A stretch of 61,653 nt of DNA. Origin: a bacterium (GTDB taxonomy: Bacteria; Patescibacteriota; Minisyncoccia; Phycocordibacterales; UBA2100). The position numbers and the translations under genes are program-made. Shown one piece after another: positions 27,755 through 35,951 of this stretch (position 1 is the stretch's first letter; each line of letters starts with the position of its first letter). The stretch spans positions 1 through 61,653 of the forward strand of contig JAUSGQ010000035.1 of NCBI GenBank assembly GCA_030674455.1. Direction: 5' to 3'. Below the pieces are notes generated by a model. The model was not told the origin of the DNA, searched no databases, and saw nothing but the letters and a program-made list of their open reading frames with translations.

Positions 27755-28822
27755 ATGTATAAAAATATGCGGCTCCTGATCGCGACACAGGCAGTCGACC
27801 TTGATGACCCTGTGCTGGGATTTTTCCATTCTTGGATTCGGGAACTGGCAAAAAGCGCTAAGTCGGTACACGTCATTTGTCTCAAAGAGGGGAGGCACTC
27901 TTTGCCCGCGAATGTTTTTGTCCACACCTTGGGCAAGTCTTCGTTCCAAGGACTACCCTTGGAATCCAAGGGTAGTCCTTGGAAAGCGCGAATTCAGTAC
28001 ATTTGGCGCTTCTATAAATACATCTGGATTTTGCGAAACGAATACGATTCCGTATTTGTTCACATGAATCAGGAATATGTTGTGCTCGGTGGAAAGTTCT
28101 GGTGGCTGTGGGGAAAGCGCGTCGTACTGTGGCGCAACCACAAAATGGGTTCGATATTTACTCACATAGCCGCGGTTCTTTCGCATAAAGTCTGCTTCAC
28201 GTCCCCCTCGGCATATGTGGCGCATTTCAAGAACGCCGTTCAGATGCCGATTGGAATAGACATGGACTTGTTCAAGCCGAAAGGGAACGCTGACCCGAAT
28301 TCAATATTATTTCTCGGGCGTCTTGATGCCGTGAAGAAGCCAGAGATGTTATTGCAGGCACTCGACATTCTTGCAAAGCAGAAAATTACATTCAAGGCCG
28401 ACATTATCGGCGACCCGACTGCGGGCCGTGAAGGATTCGCACAGGAATTAAAGAAACGATTTTCATCAGTAGCGGGCGTTACATTCAAATCAGCCATTCG
28501 CAACGATGAGGCCGCAGCGGCATATGCGAGACATACGATATACGTCAACCTCACGCCTTCGGGCAGTTTTGATAAAACTATCGGGGAAGCGATGGCAAGC
28601 GGATGCATTACTGTTGTGGGCAACGACGCGGTGCGCTGCGAGGTGCCCAGCGAACTTTTCGTAGATGTGAACTCGGCGGATTCAGTCGCGCGCGGAATTA
28701 AGTTCGCACTTGGGATGGATGCGGTCGGGCGCGAGGCGTTGTCTATCAAATTGCGTTCATATATTCGGGAAAATCATTCTCTTGCGCTTCTCGCATCGCG
28801 GCTAAAGACGCTCTTTACATAA
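27755..28822 (+). CDS. GT4-family glycosyltransferase
   Basis: 355 aa; PIGIDMDLFKPKGNADPNSILFLGRLDAVKKPEMLLQAL..GEAMASGCITVVGND. Confidence 0.82.
   Translation: MYKNMRLLIATQAVDLDDPVLGFFHSWIRELAKSAKSVHVICLKEGRHSLPANVFVHTLGKSSFQGLPLESKGSPWKARIQYIWRFYKYIWILRNEYDSVFVHMNQEYVVLGGKFWWLWGKRVVLWRNHKMGSIFTHIAAVLSHKVCFTSPSAYVAHFKNAVQMPIGIDMDLFKPKGNADPNSILFLGRLDAVKKPEMLLQALDILAKQKITFKADIIGDPTAGREGFAQELKKRFSSVAGVTFKSAIRNDEAAAAYARHTIYVNLTPSGSFDKTIGEAMASGCITVVGNDAVRCEVPSELFVDVNSADSVARGIKFALGMDAVGREALSIKLRSYIRENHSLALLASRLKTLFT
27944..27984. repeat. perfect palindrome within a GT coding sequence
   Basis: ttccaaggactacccttgg-aat-ccaagggtagtccttggaa; 19-bp arms, 3-nt loop. Confidence 0.95.
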
Positions 28823-28826
28823 TATT

Positions 28827-29597
28827 ATGTCCATCTTAAAAAAAGTACTGGTATCGATTTTAGCCTTATTCCCAGCCAAACTCTCGGCACTTTCTATTCT
28901 CATGTATCACTCTGTATCGGATTCGGGTGCATTTTTTGCGGTGTCTCCCAAGAAATTCGAACAACAGATGAAATATACCCGCGACTCCGGATTCAATGTT
29001 ATCTTCGCGTCGGAAATAGATGAGCGCATGCGAGCGGGTAAACTGGCGCGCACTGTGTGCGTAACGTTTGACGACGGCTATGAAGATGTTTACCTGAACG
29101 CATATCCGATACTCAAAGCGCTCGGCATCAAAGCGACAGTTTTTCTCATTACGAATGAGATCGGCGGCACGTACACGAATAGCGAAGGGAAAACATTCCC
29201 GCTCCTTAAGCGCGAACAAATTGCACAGATGCGCGCGAGCGGTTTCATTGAATTCATGCCACACGGACATACGCACAAGAAGCTCCACCAGCTCACCGAA
29301 TCAGAACAGGAGAAGGAAATTATTTTGTCCAAAGGAGTTATCAGAGAACTTACAGGAGAAGAGCCGCGCGTATTTGCGTACCCAAGAGGGCGAACCACTC
29401 CCGCGATTGCGGAAATGCTGAAACGTTTTGGATTCGAGATTGCGCTTGGAGTGGTTCCCGGGTTAGTAAAAAGCGGATCAGATACGTATAATGTGCCGAG
29501 AAATGCAGTAGACAACCATGTCGGCTTCCAAGAATTTAAGCTTAAACTTTCTGATCGCGTAGAGTGGTACAACGCGATAGCCCGGCTTTTCCGATGA
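28827..29597 (+). CDS. polysaccharide deacetylase-family protein
   Basis: LSILMYHSVSD..VCVTFDDGYEDVYLNAYPILKALGIKATVFLITNEIGG..MPHGHTHKKL..FAYPRGRTTP. Confidence 0.93.
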   Translation: MSILKKVLVSILALFPAKLSALSILMYHSVSDSGAFFAVSPKKFEQQMKYTRDSGFNVIFASEIDERMRAGKLARTVCVTFDDGYEDVYLNAYPILKALGIKATVFLITNEIGGTYTNSEGKTFPLLKREQIAQMRASGFIEFMPHGHTHKKLHQLTESEQEKEIILSKGVIRELTGEEPRVFAYPRGRTTPAIAEMLKRFGFEIALGVVPGLVKSGSDTYNVPRNAVDNHVGFQEFKLKLSDRVEWYNAIARLFR

Positions 29598-29601
29598 GAT
29601 T

Positions 29602-30738
29602 ATGCGTGTACTTTATTTAGCTCCAATAAGATTGCCGACAGAAAAAGCGCACGGCATCCAGATTATGGAAACCTGCGCGGCTTTAACGCGGGCCGGTGCC
29701 GATGTTGAATTGGTAATTCCGAATCGCGAGACGCATATTAAAGAAAATGCTTTTGATTATTATTCAATCAAAGAAAGATTTCCGATAACAAGACTTCGTG
29801 TTCCCGATACGGTATCTTATGGGCGATTCGGATTTCTTTTTTACGCGGTGATTTTTGCGATTCGTGCGGCGCTGTACGCGCATCGCGCCAAGACGGATTT
29901 TGTGTACACGCGAGACCCGACCACTCTCTCGGTGTGCGCCATGCTCGGAGTCGGCCCTTTGGCGTGGGAGGTTCACACCGCGCACCCGGGTGTGCCGAAA
30001 TTTATTACTCGCCGTGTGAGCGCTCTCATTCCGATTACGCGCGGACTTGCCGATTGGTACAAGTCGCGCGGCGCGCCTGCTGGCGACATACATGTCGCGC
30101 CCGATGCGGTAGACCTCTCGATTTTCAAAGCGATAAAAGACCGTCAAAAGGAACGCTTGGCTTTGCGCGCGCGGCTCGGCGTTCCGGCGGGGGCGAAAAT
30201 AGCGCTCTATATCGGGAGTTTCGGGCTATACGCGTGGAAAGGTGTTGATATCGCGCGAAAAGCGGCAGAATACGCCCCCGATGTCATATGGCTTTTTGTT
30301 GGAGGAACCGAAAAGGAATGTGCGGAACTCACCCGTGGCGCGCCCACGCAGGTAAAGACTTTGCCGAGAGCGCGCCGGGAGGAAATAGCGGGGCTTCTAT
30401 GTGCTGCGGATGTACTTTTGCTTCCCAATAAAAGCGGAGACACTGCTTCCGAGCGCGATACATCTCCGATGAAACTTTTTGAATATATGGCAAGCGGGGT
30501 ACCGATAGTTTCTTCTGACGTGCCGAGCCTACGAGAAGTGTTGAATGAGCGCAATGCATTTCTGGTGCGACCGAACGATCCGAAAGCACTTGCAGAAAAA
30601 GTGCGCCATGTACTTGCATCGGGGCAAGAGGCGGGGCGCCGCGCGGGTGAAGCGCGCGCGGACGTCGAAGCGTACACGTGGGACAAGAGGGCAGAGGGCA
30701 TGTTGAATTTCTTGAAACTGCACGTTAAAACGATTTGA
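29602..30738 (+). CDS. GT4-family glycosyltransferase
   Basis: 378 aa; MRVLYLAPIRLPTEKAHGIQIMETCAALTRAGADVELV..SPMKLFEYMASGVPIVSSDVPSLREVL. Confidence 0.88.
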   Translation: MRVLYLAPIRLPTEKAHGIQIMETCAALTRAGADVELVIPNRETHIKENAFDYYSIKERFPITRLRVPDTVSYGRFGFLFYAVIFAIRAALYAHRAKTDFVYTRDPTTLSVCAMLGVGPLAWEVHTAHPGVPKFITRRVSALIPITRGLADWYKSRGAPAGDIHVAPDAVDLSIFKAIKDRQKERLALRARLGVPAGAKIALYIGSFGLYAWKGVDIARKAAEYAPDVIWLFVGGTEKECAELTRGAPTQVKTLPRARREEIAGLLCAADVLLLPNKSGDTASERDTSPMKLFEYMASGVPIVSSDVPSLREVLNERNAFLVRPNDPKALAEKVRHVLASGQEAGRRAGEARADVEAYTWDKRAEGMLNFLKLHVKTI

Positions 30739-30739
30739 T

Positions 30740-31543
30740 ATGGGATATTTCAATAGGTTAAGAGAACTTTTCTTCGCGATGCGCACGATTTCTACTGTTT
30801 ACGGGCGCGGTTCGCGAGCGCTCCTGTGGTTTAGGATGATGATGACTGTCATGCAGCCGCGTCTTCCGAAATCAATACGCAGAGCGCAACGGCTAGGCCT
30901 CGTTTTCGAGGGAACGCCATTCAGCGTCTGGATGTTGGACCGCACAAGCCTTGCCGCATTTGAAGAAGTGTTCATTCATGGAGAATATTTCGTGCCGGAT
31001 ATTCCCGCGCCTCGCATTGTCGTAGACGCGGGGGCGAACATCGGAGTCGCGAGCGTGTATTTTTGCCTACGGTATTCAGGCGCGCGAATTTACACCATAG
31101 AACCTAATCCTGAAGTATTAGATACATTGCGGAAAAATCTATCCGTCTTTCCTAACGCTTCGGTACATCAGTGCGCTCTCTCTGATGCTGATGGAACAAT
31201 AGATTTTCACATTCATCCGACGAGCAGTATCGCGTCCTCGCTTCAATCTCGCGTTTCCGGAGAGAGAATCGTGGCTGTACCCACCAAAAAACTCGATACA
31301 TTTATGAAAGAACAGAATATATCTGAAATTGACCTGCTCAAGTTTGACATTGAGGGTGCGGAAGGTCGCTTCCTGGGAGCGATAAAAAACAGGCAGGTTG
31401 TGCGAACGTATGTGGGAGAAATTCATCCCGATCTTATGCATGAATCGCTAGAAGAAATCCGGGCACTGTTTGCCGGATTCTCAGTTACGACCAATCCCGT
31501 TGGTTCAAAGCGGTTCTTGATTACGGCCGAGAGGAGTTCCTGA
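30740..31543 (+). CDS. FkbM-family methyltransferase
   Basis: VVDAGANIGVASVYFCLRYSGARIYTIEPNPEVLDTLRKNL..LDTFMKEQNISEIDLLKFDIEGAE. Confidence 0.9.
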   Translation: MGYFNRLRELFFAMRTISTVYGRGSRALLWFRMMMTVMQPRLPKSIRRAQRLGLVFEGTPFSVWMLDRTSLAAFEEVFIHGEYFVPDIPAPRIVVDAGANIGVASVYFCLRYSGARIYTIEPNPEVLDTLRKNLSVFPNASVHQCALSDADGTIDFHIHPTSSIASSLQSRVSGERIVAVPTKKLDTFMKEQNISEIDLLKFDIEGAEGRFLGAIKNRQVVRTYVGEIHPDLMHESLEEIRALFAGFSVTTNPVGSKRFLITAERSS

Positions 31544-32477
31544 TTTTTTGTATCAGCTCCTGCACACGCAACCCGTCCGCAAAAGACGGTTCCATTTGTT
31601 CCTTCCGCGTACATGCGACAACGAATTTCTTGGCTAACTTACGCACTATTTTCACTCTCTCGTCTTCCTGTTTTCGTCCGTTATCTTTCTTTATTTTTAC
31701 AGTCTTTTCTCCTTTTTCGTTTTGTATTTTAACGGCGAAATTATCGACTATCGCGTTCTTGTTTTCAAGCGTGATAATTCCTCTTTCGCAGACGAACATT
31801 AGACGATGCCGGATTATTCCTGGAGTATTGCACGACACATGCACGTCTCCGGTCGCCCCGTTTTGGAATTTCACGAGCATGTCAAGGCCGACTTCTCCGC
31901 CGTTCAAACTTTTTGGCGAGTGTGTAAATAACGTTTTTGTCTCGCGAATCTTGCCGGCGAAGTTCTCCAAATAATAAAGTCCGTGAGAGAAATAAAAGGA
32001 GAGCGCTCCGCCGCCGTCTTTAACGCTCGTCTTCCACGTTCTACGGCCGTAGCGAATGTCACCGCTCATCCAGTTCCAATTCACCGAGATATGCTTCAAG
32101 GCTCCGGACGTGTTTTTATCCAGAAGTTCTTTCACTTTTTTCCACTCAGCGATTTCCGGGAATATAAAGTCGATTCCAGTAATGACCTTTTTCTTCTTTG
32201 CGAGCGCATAAAGTTCCCGCGCCTGCTTGAGATTTGCTGCGAGCGGTTTTTCCGCAAAAACATGCAGCCCTTTTTTAATCGCGGCTTTGGCGATGATGTA
32301 TTGCGCCTGCGGAGGGACTGCAATTGCAATTGCGTCAATACTCTCGTTTTCCAAGAACGCGCGCCACTCATTTCTCCCCTCGCATACGCCAATAACCTTG
32401 CAGCCGCTTACGGACTCAAAAGCGGGCTTGAGGCCAATTACCCCAAAACCAGAGCCGATAATGCCGACCCTAAGCAT
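31521..32477 (-). CDS. Gfo/Idh/MocA-family oxidoreductase
   Basis: MLRVGIIGSGFGVIGLKPAFESVSGCKVIGVCE..IAVPPQAQYIIAKAAIKKGLHVFAEKPLAAN. Confidence 0.88.
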   Translation of the reverse strand: MLRVGIIGSGFGVIGLKPAFESVSGCKVIGVCEGRNEWRAFLENESIDAIAIAVPPQAQYIIAKAAIKKGLHVFAEKPLAANLKQARELYALAKKKKVITGIDFIFPEIAEWKKVKELLDKNTSGALKHISVNWNWMSGDIRYGRRTWKTSVKDGGGALSFYFSHGLYYLENFAGKIRETKTLFTHSPKSLNGGEVGLDMLVKFQNGATGDVHVSCNTPGIIRHRLMFVCERGIITLENKNAIVDNFAVKIQNEKGEKTVKIKKDNGRKQEDERVKIVRKLAKKFVVACTRKEQMEPSFADGLRVQELIQKIRNSSRP

Positions 32478-32895
32478 GTCGTTTTTTGTTGATGTATCCG
32501 AGAAATTCTTCATAGGAGCGAATGTAATCTCTCTCATCGTACAGTGTACTCGCAATCACCATGAGCACGGTTCCTTTTTTAAAGTCTTGCATCGTGTGCC
32601 ATACATAGGGAGGCAGGAGGACGCCAACATTCGGTTTATTAAGAGCCACTTTCATTCTTTCTTTTCCGTTGTCCAGCGCGATTGTGCAACCTCCAGCGAG
32701 AGCGACAAGAACATGTTCCGTTTTGTGATGGGTGTGGCCACCGCGCCTGCTTGTGGGACTCGTATTCGTTACAATGAAGACGCGTTTAATAGGAAAAGGT
32801 ATTGCCATGGCGCCAGTTCCCGCCTGCATCACCGTCAAGGCGCCATTACTATCGGCTTTTGTTGGAAAATTAATGAGTTCGTAGAGCGCATTCAT
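32470..32895 (-). CDS. FdtA/QdtA-like sugar 3,4-ketoisomerase (cupin)
   Basis: PIKRVFIVTNTSPTSRRGGHTHHKTEHVLVALAGGCTIALDNG..NVGVLLPPYVWHTMQDFKKGTVLMVIAS..YDERDYIRSYEEF. Confidence 0.85.
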   Translation of the reverse strand: MNALYELINFPTKADSNGALTVMQAGTGAMAIPFPIKRVFIVTNTSPTSRRGGHTHHKTEHVLVALAGGCTIALDNGKERMKVALNKPNVGVLLPPYVWHTMQDFKKGTVLMVIASTLYDERDYIRSYEEFLGYINKKRHA

Positions 32896-32907
32896 ATACT
32901 CGTGATA

Positions 32908-33873
32908 TCAACCCGTTCTTTTTTTGAAATGAACCACGGTCCTTTTTATACCTTTGTCGAAAGAAACGCGGGGCTTCCATCCCAACTCGTTCTCGAGTTT
33001 CTGGCTCGAAAGAGCATATCTGAAATCGTGTCCCGGACGATCGGCCACATGCTCGATTTCCTTTTCGGTCTTTTTAAGGAGATGGAGCAACTTCTTTGTT
33101 ATTTCAAAGTTGGTATATTCCTCCCTGCTTCCGATATTGTATATTTCTCCCGCTTTTCCTTTTCGGAAAACAAGGTCTGTTGCTTTCACGTTATCCTCCA
33201 CATACAGCCAACTTCTGATATTTCCCCCCTTCGCGTATAGAGGGACTTTTTTCCCTTCAAGAAGGAAGGTGATGAATTTTGGTATGAGTTTTGTGGCGTC
33301 TTGCCCGGGACCGTAATTGTTTGAGCTTCGCGTTATCACTCCCTGCAGATTGTAGGTGTGTATGTAGGAAAGCAGAAGTAGTTCTGCGCTTGCTTTTGAA
33401 GCGCTGTATGGATTGCGTGGATTGTAGAGAGAGTCCTCGGTAAACGGCGGGGCGTACGCAGTCAGGTCCCCGTAAATTTCGTCGGTGGAAACGAGGTGGA
33501 ATCGGGAAAGTTTGTAGTCCAGCGCAAGCTGAAGAAGGTTATTAGTTCCTTCAACATTTGTTTTTATACAAATGCTTGGATTTTTGATGCTCTGGTCTAC
33601 ATGCGTTTCGGCTGCAAAGTGGATGAGATGCGTCGGCCTGTATTTGTTAAAAATATCGGTCATGGAGGCTACGTCGCAGATATCGGATTTCTCGAAAGCG
33701 TAATTCTTTCTATTCTCTACGGATACATTGCGCAAGTCGGCGGCGTAGGTTAGCGCATCGACATTTATAAAAAGCTCACGCGGATATTTCGTTACCGCGT
33801 AGTTGAGGTAATTACTGCCGATGAACCCCGCACCGCCGGTGACAATTGTCCTTCTATCGAACTTACTTTTCAT
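32908..33873 (-). CDS. rfbB: dTDP-glucose 4,6-dehydratase
   Basis: TIVTGGAGFIGSNYLNYAVTKYP..HFAAETHVDQSIKNP..LVSTDEIYGDL..FTEDSLYNPRNPYSASKASAELL..TRSSNNYGPGQ. Confidence 0.93.
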   Translation of the reverse strand: MKSKFDRRTIVTGGAGFIGSNYLNYAVTKYPRELFINVDALTYAADLRNVSVENRKNYAFEKSDICDVASMTDIFNKYRPTHLIHFAAETHVDQSIKNPSICIKTNVEGTNNLLQLALDYKLSRFHLVSTDEIYGDLTAYAPPFTEDSLYNPRNPYSASKASAELLLLSYIHTYNLQGVITRSSNNYGPGQDATKLIPKFITFLLEGKKVPLYAKGGNIRSWLYVEDNVKATDLVFRKGKAGEIYNIGSREEYTNFEITKKLLHLLKKTEKEIEHVADRPGHDFRYALSSQKLENELGWKPRVSFDKGIKRTVVHFKKRTG

Positions 33874-34606
33874 GGGATAAGCGTTTTTTCATAAACAGGG
33901 AAGCCTTGTGCAAGGCGTCTATGTTGCCGATATCAAACCATTCCTTCTTGAGCATGTGCGCGCGCAAAGTACCTTCTTCGAGATACAGGGAATTTACTGA
34001 AGTAATCTCATATTCCCCCCGCGCGCTTGGCGGGATTTTCCTGATTTTCTCAAACACCGTGTTGTCGTACACATATAGGCCGGTGACAGCCAAATTACTT
34101 TTTGGTTTCAGCGGCTTTTCCTCCAGCGAGAGAATGCTGCCTTTATTATTGACCTCCGCGATGCCAAAATGCTTTGGGTCCGGCACTTTCTTCAAGAACA
34201 CAGTTGAACCTTTCTTAAACGACTTAATGGCGGGAGTTATGTCGTCCAAAAATATGTTGTCGCCCAAAAATAGTACGCAATTGTCTTTGCCTACATAGTC
34301 TTCTGCGATAAAGAGGCCGTAGGCGATGCCGTTCGGTTCGTTTTGTATGCCGTATACGATTTGGATCTGTTTCGCGTGGGTCGATTTTGGGACGAAATGC
34401 TGCCCTGAGCCGAGCAATCTCACAAACGAATCAATATGGTGAGGGGAGGTGACTATCATTATCTTTGTTATGCCGGCATCGACCAGCTTTTCTATCGCGT
34501 AGTAAATGACCGGCTTGTTGAACACCGGCAATAAGTGCTTGTTTGTAACTAGCGTAAGCGGATGCAGTCTGGTGCCCGAACCGCCCGCTAGAATAACAGC
34601 TTTCAT
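33863..34606 (-). CDS. rfbA: glucose-1-phosphate thymidylyltransferase
   Basis: MKAVILAGGSGTRLHPLTLVTNKHLLPVFNKPVIYYAIEKLVDAGI..LGDNIFLDDI..FGIAEVNNKGSILSLEEKP. Confidence 0.92.
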   Translation of the reverse strand: MKAVILAGGSGTRLHPLTLVTNKHLLPVFNKPVIYYAIEKLVDAGITKIMIVTSPHHIDSFVRLLGSGQHFVPKSTHAKQIQIVYGIQNEPNGIAYGLFIAEDYVGKDNCVLFLGDNIFLDDITPAIKSFKKGSTVFLKKVPDPKHFGIAEVNNKGSILSLEEKPLKPKSNLAVTGLYVYDNTVFEKIRKIPPSARGEYEITSVNSLYLEEGTLRAHMLKKEWFDIGNIDALHKASLFMKKRLSHEK

Positions 34607-34729
34607 CCCGTTAGAGGCAGTCCGCCCACCGGCGGACCGTACCTGATTTATTGCTGATAATCGACCACACTGATTCTCTGCACAGATGTTCCATATGTAT
34701 AATTTGTCTTCCGCATCCTCTAACGGGAT
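34605..34729. repeat. boundary inverted-repeat element, family B copy 1
   Basis: atcccgttagagg / cctctaacgggat 13-bp perfect terminal inverted repeats; one end includes part of the rfbA start codon; internal palindrome tccgcccaccggcgga. Confidence 0.8.
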
Positions 34730-34772
34730 TCATCCCAGCCATACTATACTCGCCGTGTTATAGTGTCCAATC

Positions 34773-35516
34773 ATGTCGGCAGAAGGCAAGAAATCTGTAT
34801 GTGTGATCCTTGCCTATAATTGCGCCAATCTGCTAGAGAATACCTACAAACGCATTCCCGCTGGCTCGGTAGACAGAATAATTCTCGTTGACGACGCATC
34901 AACGGACAATACGCTTGAAATCGCAAAGAAACTCGGTATTGAATGCTATACCCACCAGCATCTCGGGTATGGAGGCAACGTAAAATATTCCATCAAGAAA
35001 GGGATAGAACTAGGCGCCGAATATATCGTCGATTTGCACGGAGACGGTCAGTACGATCCGGCCGCAATTCCATCCGCCCTTGCGAAAGCAAAAGAAGGAT
35101 ATGACCTAGTCTTGGGCTCTAGGTTTTTTGATATAAAACAGCCTTTGCGCGACGGAATGCCTCTGAGCCGCTATCTTGCGAATATCGGCTTAAGCGCGAT
35201 TGAACGTTTTGTTCTCAAACTGCCGGTATCGGAGTTTCATACTGGATTTAGAGTTTATACAAAGACGCTCGCAGACACGGTCGCACTGGAAAACACGTCC
35301 AACAATTTCCTTTTTGGTTTCGAAATTATAGCGCAGACCGGATTCTGCGGGCTCAAGATAGGAGAGATACCCATTCGCTGCGATTACAAATCGGAACATA
35401 CGTCGATATCAATTCCCCAATCCACGGTATACGCATTTCAAACGTTCAAAACCTTGGCACTCTACCTGCTGGCGCGGCTTGGATTCAAAATAAAGTTATT
35501 CAAATGTGGAAAATAG
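34773..35516 (+). CDS. GT2-family glycosyltransferase
   Basis: VCVILAYNCANLLENTYKRIPAGSVDRIILVDDASTDNTLEIAKKLGI..DLHGDGQYDPAAIPSAL. Confidence 0.9.
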   Translation: MSAEGKKSVCVILAYNCANLLENTYKRIPAGSVDRIILVDDASTDNTLEIAKKLGIECYTHQHLGYGGNVKYSIKKGIELGAEYIVDLHGDGQYDPAAIPSALAKAKEGYDLVLGSRFFDIKQPLRDGMPLSRYLANIGLSAIERFVLKLPVSEFHTGFRVYTKTLADTVALENTSNNFLFGFEIIAQTGFCGLKIGEIPIRCDYKSEHTSISIPQSTVYAFQTFKTLALYLLARLGFKIKLFKCGK

Positions 35517-35528
35517 ACATTAACGAGC

Positions 35529-35951
35529 ATGATAAAGAAACTGCTTGAATTGGTACAAAGGCATCAGCAGATATTTAAATTCCTGATAGCGGGCGGGTTC
35601 GCATTTGCCGTGAACATCGTCGTGCTGTATGTACTCACGGACATTTTCGACATTTACTATCTGGTTTCCACAGTGGTGGCGTTCCTCATTTCATTCTTGG
35701 TCAGCTTCGTTCTCCAAAAGTTCTGGACATTTCAAGATGCATCTAAGGACAACTTACATCTTCAGCTCCCTCTGTATTTAAGTATGCAAGTCGCGAATCT
35801 GGGACTCAATGCGTCCCTCATGTATGCGTTCGTGGAATATCTCCATCTCTGGTACATCCTTTCTCAAGTTATTATTTCTCTCGTTCTTGCGGTCATTGCT
35901 TTTATTATAAACAAAAAGTACATCTTCAAACCTCAAGACATCCCCGCTTAA
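35529..35951 (+). CDS. GtrA-like membrane protein
   Basis: 140 aa; FLIAGGFAFAVNIVVLYVLTDIFDIYYLVSTVVAFLISFLVSFVLQKFWTF. Confidence 0.88.
   Translation: MIKKLLELVQRHQQIFKFLIAGGFAFAVNIVVLYVLTDIFDIYYLVSTVVAFLISFLVSFVLQKFWTFQDASKDNLHLQLPLYLSMQVANLGLNASLMYAFVEYLHLWYILSQVIISLVLAVIAFIINKKYIFKPQDIPA

Noticed and set aside
34605-34729. Integron attC site (GTTAGA / TCTAAC arms)
   Set aside because: attC order is RYYYAAC...GTTRRRY; here GTTAGA is on the left and TCTAAC on the right, GTTAGAG fails the final Y, and no integrase is visible.
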